A stretch of DNA of 6,409 bases from Actinomycetota bacterium (GTDB lineage Bacteria; Actinomycetota; Acidimicrobiia; Acidimicrobiales; CADCSY01), in NCBI GenBank assembly GCA_019348335.1, contig JAHWJR010000108.1:1-6409 (forward strand). The letters run 5' to 3'. Positions within the stretch are counted from its first letter, which is position 1. Each line of letters opens with the position of its first letter. The notes under the pieces are model-generated. The model searched no databases. It saw nothing but the letters and a program-made list of their open reading frames with translations, and was not told where the DNA came from. The position numbers and the translations under genes were made by a program. Below, in pieces: positions 1 through 5,542 of this stretch.

Positions 1-1026
1 GCGCCGACGGTGGAGTGGACGCGGCCTCCGGCCGACGACCCGGTGCTCAGGGAGAACGCCCCCATCGCCGCCACCATCTCCACCGAGAAGAACGACCAGA
101 GCATCACCAAGGTCGAGTTCGAGCTGGTCCAGCCAGTGGTCGAGGGCGACGACTGCTTCGTCAAGGTGCCCGATGAGCAGAAGGCTCCGAAGCTTTCTGA
201 GGAGAGCTCTTCGACCGTGAAGGTCGAGTTCGACGTGGCCTTCCCGTGCAACGGGGTCTACGAGCTGAAGGCGCACGTCAGCTACGTGGACCAGATTCTT
301 GTCGTTACTGTTCCGCCGAGGACCGAGCTGGCCGACCCTCCACTGCGCTTCGAGGTCATCATCCCTCCGGCCCAGGTCAGCGGGCTGAAGGCCACCTACG
401 ACGAGGCCTCCAAGGAGGTCCGGCTCAGCTGGGACCCCAACGGAGAGACCGACCTCGTCGGCTACCGCGTCGAGCGCAACCCACCGGGGCCTGCGGGCTT
501 CGAGAAGGTGGCCGACCTGGGCAAGGGGCAGAACAGTTTCGTCGACAAGGGCATCGACGCCGAGCACCGCTACCAGGTCGTCGCCGTCCGCGAGGGCCCG
601 AGGGGCCCCGTCGCCGGCAAGCCCTCCCCCGTCGTGACCGTCGGCCCCGACACGCCCGAGCCGACGGTGGCCAAGGTGACACCGACCACGCGAGGGACCA
701 CGGCCACCACCCGCTCCGGTTCCGGCGGCAACCGGCCGTCGGTCCGCAGGCGCACGGCGACCACGGTCGACACCGGGTTCTCCCGGGACCTGCCGTTCGA
801 CCCGAGCGAGACCACCACCTCCCAGGCACCACCACCTCCTCCGTCGACCGAACCCGAGGGCCAGGCCGCCGTGCTGGCCGAGTTCGACGACGACGACGGT
901 GACGACCGGCGGGCCACGCTGGTGCCCATCGCCGGGGGGCTGGCCCTGCTGATGAGCGCCGTGCACATGCGCCTGCTGTCCAAGCGGGTGGGCGAGGACG
1001 ACATCCCCATCCTCCCCGGCGGCTGA
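1..1026 (+). CDS. Fibronectin type III domain protein with C-terminal membrane anchor, 5'-truncated
   Basis: The frame is open from base 1, so the gene begins upstream of the window. The GTG at 10 is probably an internal Val, because what follows it has no signal peptide although the protein looks exported. Counting that Val as residue 1: residues ~15-118 form a beta-rich, Ig-like region with a possible disulfide pair (Cys49, Cys80). Residues ~120-211 are a fibronectin type III domain (VRLSWDPN at 137-144, GYRVER at 151-156, YQVVAV at 188-193). Residues 212-285 are a Thr/Pro-rich, low-complexity stalk. An acidic patch (DDDDGDD, 293-299) precedes one hydrophobic segment (~303-321) and a short tail. 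The layout suggests a type I surface protein displaying its FN3 domain outside the cell. Binding partner and specific role are unknown. The gene converges on the helicase gene with one base between their stops. Confidence 0.8.
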   Translation, partial: APTVEWTRPPADDPVLRENAPIAATISTEKNDQSITKVEFELVQPVVEGDDCFVKVPDEQKAPKLSEESSSTVKVEFDVAFPCNGVYELKAHVSYVDQILVVTVPPRTELADPPLRFEVIIPPAQVSGLKATYDEASKEVRLSWDPNGETDLVGYRVERNPPGPAGFEKVADLGKGQNSFVDKGIDAEHRYQVVAVREGPRGPVAGKPSPVVTVGPDTPEPTVAKVTPTTRGTTATTRSGSGGNRPSVRRRTATTVDTGFSRDLPFDPSETTTSQAPPPPPSTEPEGQAAVLAEFDDDDGDDRRATLVPIAGGLALLMSAVHMRLLSKRVGEDDIPILPGG

Positions 1027-1041
1027 CTCAGCTCCGCCGGG
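1015..1041. terminator. Bidirectional hairpin spanning two convergent stop codons
   Basis: CCCGGCGG (1015-1022) is perfectly complementary to CCGCCGGG (1034-1041). The intervening loop contains the small palindrome CTGACTCAG (1023-1031). The TGA of the FN3 gene (1024-1026) and the reverse-strand TGA of the helicase (1030-1028) both lie in the loop. No T-run follows on either strand, so this would be a T-less, actinobacterial-type hairpin. With a 1-bp intergenic gap it is the only terminator candidate for both genes. Function is inferred from structure and position. Confidence 0.5.
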
Positions 1042-3283
1042 TCACGACCTCCAGCAACCCCACGGCGCCGGCCTTGTCGAGGGGCTCGTTCCAGTTGCCG
1101 CACTTGGGCGACTGCACGCAGGACGGGCACCCGGTGGTGCACGGGCACGCCGACACCAGCTCGAGGGTCGCTTCCAGGTGGCGCCGCCCGGCGTCGAAGC
1201 CGAGCTCGGCGATGCCCACGCCTCCGGGGTAGCCGTCGTAGATCACGACCGTCGGCGCTGCCGTGTCGGCGTGGTGCAGGGTCGACAACCCACCCACGTC
1301 CCAGCGATCGCAGATGGTGAACAGCGGGAGGACCCCGATGGCGGCGTGCTCGGCGGCGTGGAGGGCGCCGGCCCGGGCCCGGCGTTCGATCCCCGCATCG
1401 TCCAACAGCTCGGTGTCGACCACGTACCAGAAGGCCCGGGTGACCAGGCGGGTGGGCGGGAGCTCGAGCACCTCGTCGGCCAGCGTCTCGCCGGTGGCGG
1501 CATGGCGCCGCCGGTAGCCGGTGACCCGCTGGCACACCTCGACGGTGCCCAGGTGCAACCAGGCCCCGCCCACCGGTCGGCACCGTTGATCGTCGAGGAT
1601 CCGGACGTCGGTCTCGGAGCGGGGCTGGGTGAGCTCGTCGCCGGCGGCGGGGGACACCCAGGCCACCCGGTCGTCCAGGTCCAGCCGATCGACCCGCCAC
1701 GGCCGGCCCTGGTGCAGGTACACCGCCCCATCGTGGACGGTCGTGAACGCCCGGCTCTCGTCGACGGTGCCCACCAGGCGCCCGTCGAGCTCGGCGATGC
1801 GGTACTCCCGGGACGATCCGCTGCGCAGGCCGATGTCGGGCGCCGGCGCCCGACGGCCCTTCCAGTAGGCCCGTCCGTCGCGCACGGCTAGCCGGTCGTC
1901 GCCCACCAGGTGGAGCACCCCTTCATCGAGGTCGTCCCACCAGGCATCGTCGGCGGGGGACAGGGGCAGCTCGTAGGCGGCGCAGGCCAGATGGGCGTGC
2001 AACACGTTGGGGTTCGACGGGTTGACCACCGCCGCCTCTGGTGACCGGGTGAAGACCTCGTGCGGATGGGCCATCAGCCACTGGTCCAGCTGGTCCTCGC
2101 CCGCCACCAACACCGCCAGCGACCGCTGCCGGGCCCTCCCCGCCCGGCCCGCCTGCTGCCAGAGCGAGGCGATGGTGCCGGGGAAGCCGTTGAGCACGCA
2201 GGCGTCGAGGCCGCCGACGTCGATGCCGAGCTCCAGCGCGCTGGTGGTGACCACACCGTGGAGCCGTCCGGCGACGAGGTCCGCCTCGATCTGCCGGCGT
2301 TCCTCGGCCAGGTAGCCGCCGCGGTAGGCACGGATGCTCCCCGCCAGGCCCGGGCCGGCCCGCCGGCGGGCCTCGTCGGCTACGAGCTCGGTGCCCTTGC
2401 GGCTCCGGCAGAAGGCCAGGGCCCGGAAGCCGTCCGCCACCAGTCGGGCCAGCAGGGCGGCCGTCTCCCCGTTGGCCGACGCCCGCGCTCCCGAGGCAGG
2501 ATCGAGCAGGGGCGGGTTCCACAGGGCGAACAACCGCTCTCCCCGGGGCGAGCCGTCCTCGGTGACGGCCACGACGGGGCGACCGCACAGGGCGGACGCC
2601 AGCGTGGCCGGCTGGCCGATGGTGGCCGAGCCGAAGAGGAACACCGGGTCGGAGCCGTAGTGGGCGCACAGCCGGCGCAGGCGGCGCAGCAGCTGGGCCA
2701 CGTGGCTGCCGAAGATGCCGCGCAGCGTGTGCAGCTCGTCGAGCACCACATAGCGGAGGCGGCTGAGAAACGTGGCCCAACGTGCGTGGTGGGGGAGCAG
2801 GCCGGCGTGGAGCATGTCGGGATTGGTCAGCACCACGCCGGCATGGCGCCGGGCCCAGGCCCGCTCGCTCGGGGCCGTGTCGCCGTCGTAGCAGGCGGCC
2901 ACGACCCCCGGCAGGTCCATCGCCGTGAGCGCCCGAAGCTGATCGTGGGCCAGTGCCTTGGTGGGGTAGAGGCACAACGCCGTGACCGGAGAGCCCGAGC
3001 CCGCACTGGCCCGGTACGCCGCCTCGGCGATGGGCAACTGGTAGCACAGCGACTTGCCCGACGCCGTCCCGGTGGCCACCACGACCGACCGCCCGGCCCG
3101 GGCCAGCTCCAGGGCCTGGGCCTGGTGCGACCACAGGGGCCCGGCCAGGCGGTCGGCCACGGCCGGCGGCAGGGGAGGGTGGGGGGCGGCGAGACGAGGC
3201 GGACGAGCCGGCAGTCGCTCCAGGTGCACCAGGCAGTCGTCGTTCTGCAGCCCGCTCAGCAGCCGGTCGAGCGTCACCTGCAC
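1028..3283 (-). CDS. DEAD/DEAH-box superfamily II helicase with DUF1998 Zn-cysteine domain (MrfA/SftH/Hrq1-like)
   Basis: This is predicted to be an ATP-dependent 3'-5' DNA translocase/helicase. Family members include Bacillus subtilis MrfA (mitomycin C lesion repair), mycobacterial SftH and fungal Hrq1. Counting from the GTG at 3283 (751 aa, close to MrfA): motif I GTASGKS (72-78), Ia YPTKALAHDQL (106-116), motif II DELH (182-185) followed by the family-type TLRGIFGSHVAQLL, motif III GSAT (218-221), motif IV AFCRSRKG (290-297), motif V SALELGIDVGG (348-358), motif VI QQAGRAGR (376-383). The DUF1998 region ends with Cys713, 715, 719, 722 and 728, of which four should bind Zn. The longest frame starts at ATG 3394, but its 37 extra codons carry about 10 A/T third positions against none in the next 22, and that ATG overlaps the STAS start. 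GTG 3283 lies 8 nt after a TAGCGT hexamer, so the mRNA may be nearly leaderless. GTG 3277 is an alternative start. Confidence 0.93.
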   Translation of the reverse strand: MQVTLDRLLSGLQNDDCLVHLERLPARPPRLAAPHPPLPPAVADRLAGPLWSHQAQALELARAGRSVVVATGTASGKSLCYQLPIAEAAYRASAGSGSPVTALCLYPTKALAHDQLRALTAMDLPGVVAACYDGDTAPSERAWARRHAGVVLTNPDMLHAGLLPHHARWATFLSRLRYVVLDELHTLRGIFGSHVAQLLRRLRRLCAHYGSDPVFLFGSATIGQPATLASALCGRPVVAVTEDGSPRGERLFALWNPPLLDPASGARASANGETAALLARLVADGFRALAFCRSRKGTELVADEARRRAGPGLAGSIRAYRGGYLAEERRQIEADLVAGRLHGVVTTSALELGIDVGGLDACVLNGFPGTIASLWQQAGRAGRARQRSLAVLVAGEDQLDQWLMAHPHEVFTRSPEAAVVNPSNPNVLHAHLACAAYELPLSPADDAWWDDLDEGVLHLVGDDRLAVRDGRAYWKGRRAPAPDIGLRSGSSREYRIAELDGRLVGTVDESRAFTTVHDGAVYLHQGRPWRVDRLDLDDRVAWVSPAAGDELTQPRSETDVRILDDQRCRPVGGAWLHLGTVEVCQRVTGYRRRHAATGETLADEVLELPPTRLVTRAFWYVVDTELLDDAGIERRARAGALHAAEHAAIGVLPLFTICDRWDVGGLSTLHHADTAAPTVVIYDGYPGGVGIAELGFDAGRRHLEATLELVSACPCTTGCPSCVQSPKCGNWNEPLDKAGAVGLLEVVTRRS

Positions 3284-3291
3284 TGCCGACG

Positions 3292-3350
3292 ACGCTACCG
3301 GCGGGGCACGGAGGTGGGCGGCGCGGAGCCCTCCCCAAAGCCGGTAGCGT
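3292..3350. promoter_or_regulatory. Divergent promoter region with an 11-bp inverted repeat containing paired -10-like hexamers
   Basis: ACGCTACCGGC (3292-3302) and GCCGGTAGCGT (3340-3350) are exact reverse complements separated by 37 bp. The outer end of each arm reads TAGCGT in the outward direction (3297-3292 on the minus strand, 3345-3350 on the plus strand), which fits the TAnnnT actinobacterial -10 pattern. The rightward hexamer predicts an RNA start near 3357 and a 5' UTR of about 36 nt before the STAS ATG. The leftward hexamer predicts an RNA start near 3285, next to the helicase GTG. No convincing -35 hexamer is visible at 16-18 bp from either. The symmetry could mean twin promoters, a dimeric regulator site, or both. 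Confidence 0.5.
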
Positions 3351-3374
3351 GGCGCGGGCCAGTAGCGACGTTTT

Positions 3375-3382
3375 GGAGGGGG
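3375..3382 (+). promoter_or_regulatory. Ribosome binding site for the STAS gene
   Basis: The purine run GGAGGGGG ends 10 nt before the ATG at 3393. GGAGG alone is 13 nt away, a rather long spacing. No in-frame start exists between it and the ATG, so it supports 3393 as the start. Confidence 0.6.
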
Positions 3383-3392
3383 CGACCCGTAC

Positions 3393-3737
3393 ATGGACCT
3401 AGGGCTCGAGCTTTCGGAGCGTGACGGCTACTCGGTGCTCGCGGTCTCCGGCGAGGTCGACGTGGCCACCGTCCCCCGCCTGCGCGAGCAACTCCACGGG
3501 CTGGCAGCCCAGGGTGACACCAGCATCGTGGTCGACCTCGACGGTGTCGAGTTCCTCGACTCCACCGGGCTCGGCGTCCTGGTGGGAGCGCTCAAGCGCG
3601 TGCGTTCGAGCGGCGGCGACCTGCACCTGATCTGCACGCAGCCCCGCATCCGCAAGGTGTTCGAGGTGACCGGCCTGACCAAGGTCTTCTCGATGTACGA
3701 CAGCCTCGACGAGGCCGTCGCCGCCGGCACCCACTAG
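3393..3737 (+). CDS. STAS-domain anti-sigma-factor antagonist, BldG/SpoIIAA-like
   Basis: The 114-aa protein is a single STAS domain over almost its whole length (SpoIIAA and BldG are similar in size). It has the early GEVDVATVPRLREQL segment (20-34) and the signature DLDGVEFLDSTGLGVL (48-63). Ser57 of DST is the residue phosphorylated by the partner anti-sigma kinase in this family (Ser57 in BldG, Ser58 in SpoIIAA). Unphosphorylated antagonists bind the anti-sigma kinase and release a sigma factor; phosphorylation switches this off. The C-terminal FEVTGLTKVFSMYDSLDEAV (90-109) is also typical. It is divergent from the MrfA/SftH-type helicase gene, an arrangement I recall for bldG in Streptomyces. 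The next gene does not look like the anti-sigma kinase often found beside such genes, so the cognate kinase and sigma factor must lie elsewhere. Confidence 0.93.
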   Translation: MDLGLELSERDGYSVLAVSGEVDVATVPRLREQLHGLAAQGDTSIVVDLDGVEFLDSTGLGVLVGALKRVRSSGGDLHLICTQPRIRKVFEVTGLTKVFSMYDSLDEAVAAGTH

Positions 3738-3801
3738 GGCGTGGCCGCGACCGTCTGTGCACGAGGGCCGGCGTCCGCGCCCGGTTCCTCCTAGTTCGTC
3801 G

Positions 3802-4335
3802 ATGTCCCCACCGGAAGAGCACGAGGGCGAGGGCGCGGCGACCGTTCCCAAGCCTGACGAGTTGCTGGCGCTGCACGGCGTGACCTCCGAGATGTTCGCC
3901 ACGCTGCGCCGGTGGTTCGACGTGCCGTCCGAGATCACGCTCGACCTCCGCGAGGTCGACTCCGCAGTGGCCGAGCTGGGCGATCCGATGCTCATCGCCG
4001 CCATGGCCATGCGCAAGCTCCAGGCCCTGCACCTTCTGGCCACCCCCGGGGTCCGCACCACCACCGACGTGGTCGTCACCATCGTCCAGGACCTGCAGCG
4101 TGCACTGCTGCAGGCCCCCGCCATGCGCCTCAAGTTGGCGGCCCGGAACACCGATTGGGATGCCGAGCTGGCCGGGCTGGAGGAGACCGGTGGGCCGGCG
4201 CAAGGTGATGCTCCTGCGGCCGCCGACGACATCGACCCCGACATCGAGCGGTTCCGGGTCCTGCACGCCCTGCTGGTCGCCGCCGTGGAAGCGGTCCTAC
4301 GGGCGTCCGAGGGAGAGATCCGCTACCTGGTCTGA
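3802..4335 (+). CDS. Hypothetical helical protein downstream of the STAS gene
   Basis: I do not recognise a family. From ATG 3802 the product is 177 aa, acidic and soluble-looking, with no signal peptide or membrane segment. Residues 1-20 are charged and low complexity. Residues ~28-115 look like a helical bundle (MFATLRRWFDVPSEITLDL at 31-49, then LIAAMAMRKLQALHLL at 64-79 and VVVTIVQDLQRALLQ at 90-104). Residues ~128-145 are an Ala/Gly/Asp-rich linker, followed by a final helix (IERFRVLHALLVAAVEAVL, 148-166). It lacks the ATP-binding N and G boxes of an anti-sigma kinase. It follows the STAS gene by 64 nt on the same strand and may be cotranscribed. A longer frame starts at GTG 3757, but its 15 extra codons have many T third positions, unlike the gene. 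Neither start has a clear Shine-Dalgarno sequence, so the start is uncertain. Confidence 0.7.
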   Translation: MSPPEEHEGEGAATVPKPDELLALHGVTSEMFATLRRWFDVPSEITLDLREVDSAVAELGDPMLIAAMAMRKLQALHLLATPGVRTTTDVVVTIVQDLQRALLQAPAMRLKLAARNTDWDAELAGLEETGGPAQGDAPAAADDIDPDIERFRVLHALLVAAVEAVLRASEGEIRYLV

Positions 4336-4367
4336 CCCCCGGCCCGTTCGGGGAGGGCCAGACCAGG
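4326..4367. terminator. Long imperfect hairpin between convergent genes
   Basis: CCTGGTCTG (4326-4334) pairs perfectly with CAGACCAGG (4359-4367). After an A-C mismatch, CCC (4336-4338) can pair with GGG (4355-4357). The centre, CCCGTTCGGG (4343-4352), can fold as its own small hairpin. The 5' arm includes most of the last two codons and part of the TGA stop (4333-4335) of the upstream gene. The minus-strand operon ends just beyond, at 4389. No T-run is present. It is a likely terminator for one or both directions, inferred from position and pairing. Confidence 0.6.
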
Positions 4368-4388
4368 CCACGGGTAGTTGTGGTCGGG

Positions 4389-5159
4389 CTAGACGGATGC
4401 CTTCACGGGCTGGCCCTTGGCCCGGGCCGGCCGGCGGGTGCCCGAGGAGCGAGGGCTGTCGCCCTGCTTGGCCTTCTGCTTCACCTGGCGCGACGCCCGG
4501 CGTCCCTGCTGCTTCACCTGGGTGGTCGCGCTCTGCGTCTGGTCCTTGACCTCCTCGGACCGCTCCTGTGCCTCCTCCTTCACCTGCTGCACCGCGTCGT
4601 TCGCCCGCTCCTTGACCTGTTCGGCCCTGGTCTGGGCGGACTGCTGCAGCTCGCCGGCGACGTCCTTGCCGATCTCGCTGGCCTGCTGCTTGAGCGGCTC
4701 GAGCTGGCTGCGCAGGCGCTCTGCCGCCTGGCGCTCGCGGTCGGTCGGCGGCAACAGGTTGGCGACGAGCAGGCCGGCGCCGAGCGCCACCAGCCCGGCG
4801 GCCATGGGGTTGCCCTCCGCCCGTTCCCGCAGTGCCGTCGGCGCCGCCTTGGCCTGCTCGCTCACCGTGCCGGCAGCCTCGCCGGCCCGCTCGGAGATGT
4901 CCTCCACCTTGCTCCTGCTTCGTGCCATCTGGCCTTCCGTCCTTCCCTTGATCGATGGGGGCGTGATCGACGAGCTCGTGCCCATCACCCGGGCGCGCAA
5001 CTCCGCCTTCTTGCGGCGCACCACCCGGCTCGGGCTCACGCGGTCGACGACCGACTCCTTGGTCTCGGCGACCCGCGCTTCCAGTGCTTCGATGGTCTCG
5101 CTGAGCTCGCCCCTGGACTGGGCGATCTCCCTTCTCAGTTCCGCTGCGCTCGTGCCCAT
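4389..5159 (-). CDS. DUF3618-type membrane protein with LEA-like 11-residue repeats
   Basis: The 256-aa product is the third gene of the leftward operon. ATG 5159 is chosen because AAGGAGG lies 7 nt upstream; the frame remains open to 5606 but there overlaps the genes upstream. Residues 3-~45 (ELRREIAQSRGELSETIEAL at 7-26) match the N-terminal DUF3618 pattern of actinobacterial envelope proteins. Residues ~118-137 (NPMAAGLVALGAGLLVANLL) are one Gly/Ala-rich membrane segment. Residues 140-234 form a long charged helix whose last 55 residues are five tandem 11-mers with Val-Lys at 182, 193, 204, 215 and 226. The tail is basic. The layout resembles membrane-anchored ElaB/YqjD-type proteins, although those place the anchor at the C-terminus. 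The ORF overlaps the holin-like gene by 25 bp, indicating translational coupling. Function is unknown; a membrane or stress-related role is inference. A secondary internal start at 4928 (GGAAGG 5 nt upstream) is conceivable. Confidence 0.88.
   Translation of the reverse strand: MGTSAAELRREIAQSRGELSETIEALEARVAETKESVVDRVSPSRVVRRKKAELRARVMGTSSSITPPSIKGRTEGQMARSRSKVEDISERAGEAAGTVSEQAKAAPTALRERAEGNPMAAGLVALGAGLLVANLLPPTDRERQAAERLRSQLEPLKQQASEIGKDVAGELQQSAQTRAEQVKERANDAVQQVKEEAQERSEEVKDQTQSATTQVKQQGRRASRQVKQKAKQGDSPRSSGTRRPARAKGQPVKASV
4458..4622 (-). repeat. Five tandem 33-bp coding repeats (11-residue hendecads)
   Basis: On the plus strand the 9-mer CTT(C/G)ACCT(G/C) occurs at 4479, 4512, 4545, 4578 and 4611, always exactly 33 bp apart. 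On the coding strand it encodes the (Q/E)-V-K core of each unit. The units are residues 180-190, 191-201, 202-212, 213-223 and 224-234 of the DUF3618-type protein, for example QQVKEEAQERS. A more degenerate unit (Leu171) may precede them. The spacing is in frame and protein-level, so these are not CRISPR or intergenic repeats. Confidence 0.85.
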
Positions 5160-5542
5160 TGCACGTCCTCCTTCAACGTCTCGACGGTCTGCTCGGGGAC
5201 GAGCTTCACCTCGGCGGCGCGCTTGCGGCCCTGCGAGAACAGCGCTGCGGCGATGACCACGTAGACCACGCCGACGATCAGAAAGGCGAACCCGGTGGGC
5301 AGTACTGCAGCCAGACCCCAGGCGGCGGCGAACGACAGCAGCTGGAGCGCCAGGAGGGCGACCACGCCGCCGGCTCCGAACATGACCCCCGCCTTGCTGG
5401 CCCGGGTGGCCGACTCCTTCGCCTCGAGCTTGGCCAGCTCGATCTCCTTGCGGACCAGCGTTCCCGCCTCGCTGGTCATGTCCGACCACAGCTCCTGCAA
5501 GGAGCGGTCGTCCTGGTGCCGAAGGGACTGGTACTGGGCCAT
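5135..5542 (-). CDS. Phage holin superfamily / Holin-X (PF07332, YqjE-like) membrane protein
   Basis: The 135-aa product is the second gene of the leftward operon. It has an N-terminal amphipathic helix (SLQELWSDMTSEAGTLVRKE at 14-33, then IELAKLEAKE), a membrane hairpin of two hydrophobic helices (~52-78 and ~84-104), and a C-terminal VPEQTVETLKEDVQWAR segment (115-131) typical of this family. ATG 5542 is preferred over the TTG three bases upstream: GGGGAGG lies 6 nt away, and the ATG shares one base with the preceding gene's TGA (TGATG). Despite the family name, these chromosomal proteins are not phage lysis proteins, and no endolysin or phage gene is nearby. E. coli YqjE belongs to the same family and sits beside the ribosome-binding membrane protein YqjD. 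Molecular function is not known. Confidence 0.9.
   Translation of the reverse strand: MAQYQSLRHQDDRSLQELWSDMTSEAGTLVRKEIELAKLEAKESATRASKAGVMFGAGGVVALLALQLLSFAAAWGLAAVLPTGFAFLIVGVVYVVIAAALFSQGRKRAAEVKLVPEQTVETLKEDVQWARAQRN
5167..5173 (-). promoter_or_regulatory. Ribosome binding site of the DUF3618-type gene
   Basis: AAGGAGG on the minus strand lies 7 nt before ATG 5159, inside the 3' end of the holin-like gene. It decides the start against the longer open frame reaching 5606. Confidence 0.8.

Noticed and set aside
10..12. GTG at 10 as the true start of the FN3 protein
   Set aside because: The frame is open to the window edge, there is no ribosome binding site in view, and no signal peptide follows although the protein has a C-terminal membrane anchor.
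570..1700. Long minus-strand frame of 376 codons overlapping the FN3 and helicase genes
   Set aside because: Arg/Pro/Gly-rich translation typical of a shadow frame in GC-rich DNA. It is covered by two well-supported genes.
3284..3394. ATG at 3394 as the helicase start (788 aa)
   Set aside because: It shares CATG with the STAS start, has no ribosome binding site, covers the promoter region, and the 37 extra codons have unlike third-position composition.
2060..3424. Long plus-strand frame of 454 codons antisense to the helicase
   Set aside because: No recognisable domain and low-complexity translation. It is opposite the conserved helicase motifs, so a shadow frame.
3757..3801. GTG 3757 as the start of the 177-aa gene
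   Set aside because: The codons between 3757 and 3801 have many T third positions and encode an Arg/Pro-rich stretch, so ATG 3802 fits better, though neither has a ribosome binding site.
4458..4622. 33-bp periodic repeats as a CRISPR array
   Set aside because: The period has no conserved-repeat/variable-spacer structure, stays in frame and encodes an 11-residue protein repeat.
4380..5264. Plus-strand frame of 294 codons rich in Leu
   Set aside because: It is the complement of the Gln/Lys/Glu codons of the DUF3618-type coiled region, so the Leu richness is an antisense artefact.
5135..5542. Prophage lysis cassette because of the holin family match
   Set aside because: No endolysin, spanin or phage structural gene. 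PF07332/YqjE-like proteins are common chromosomal membrane proteins.
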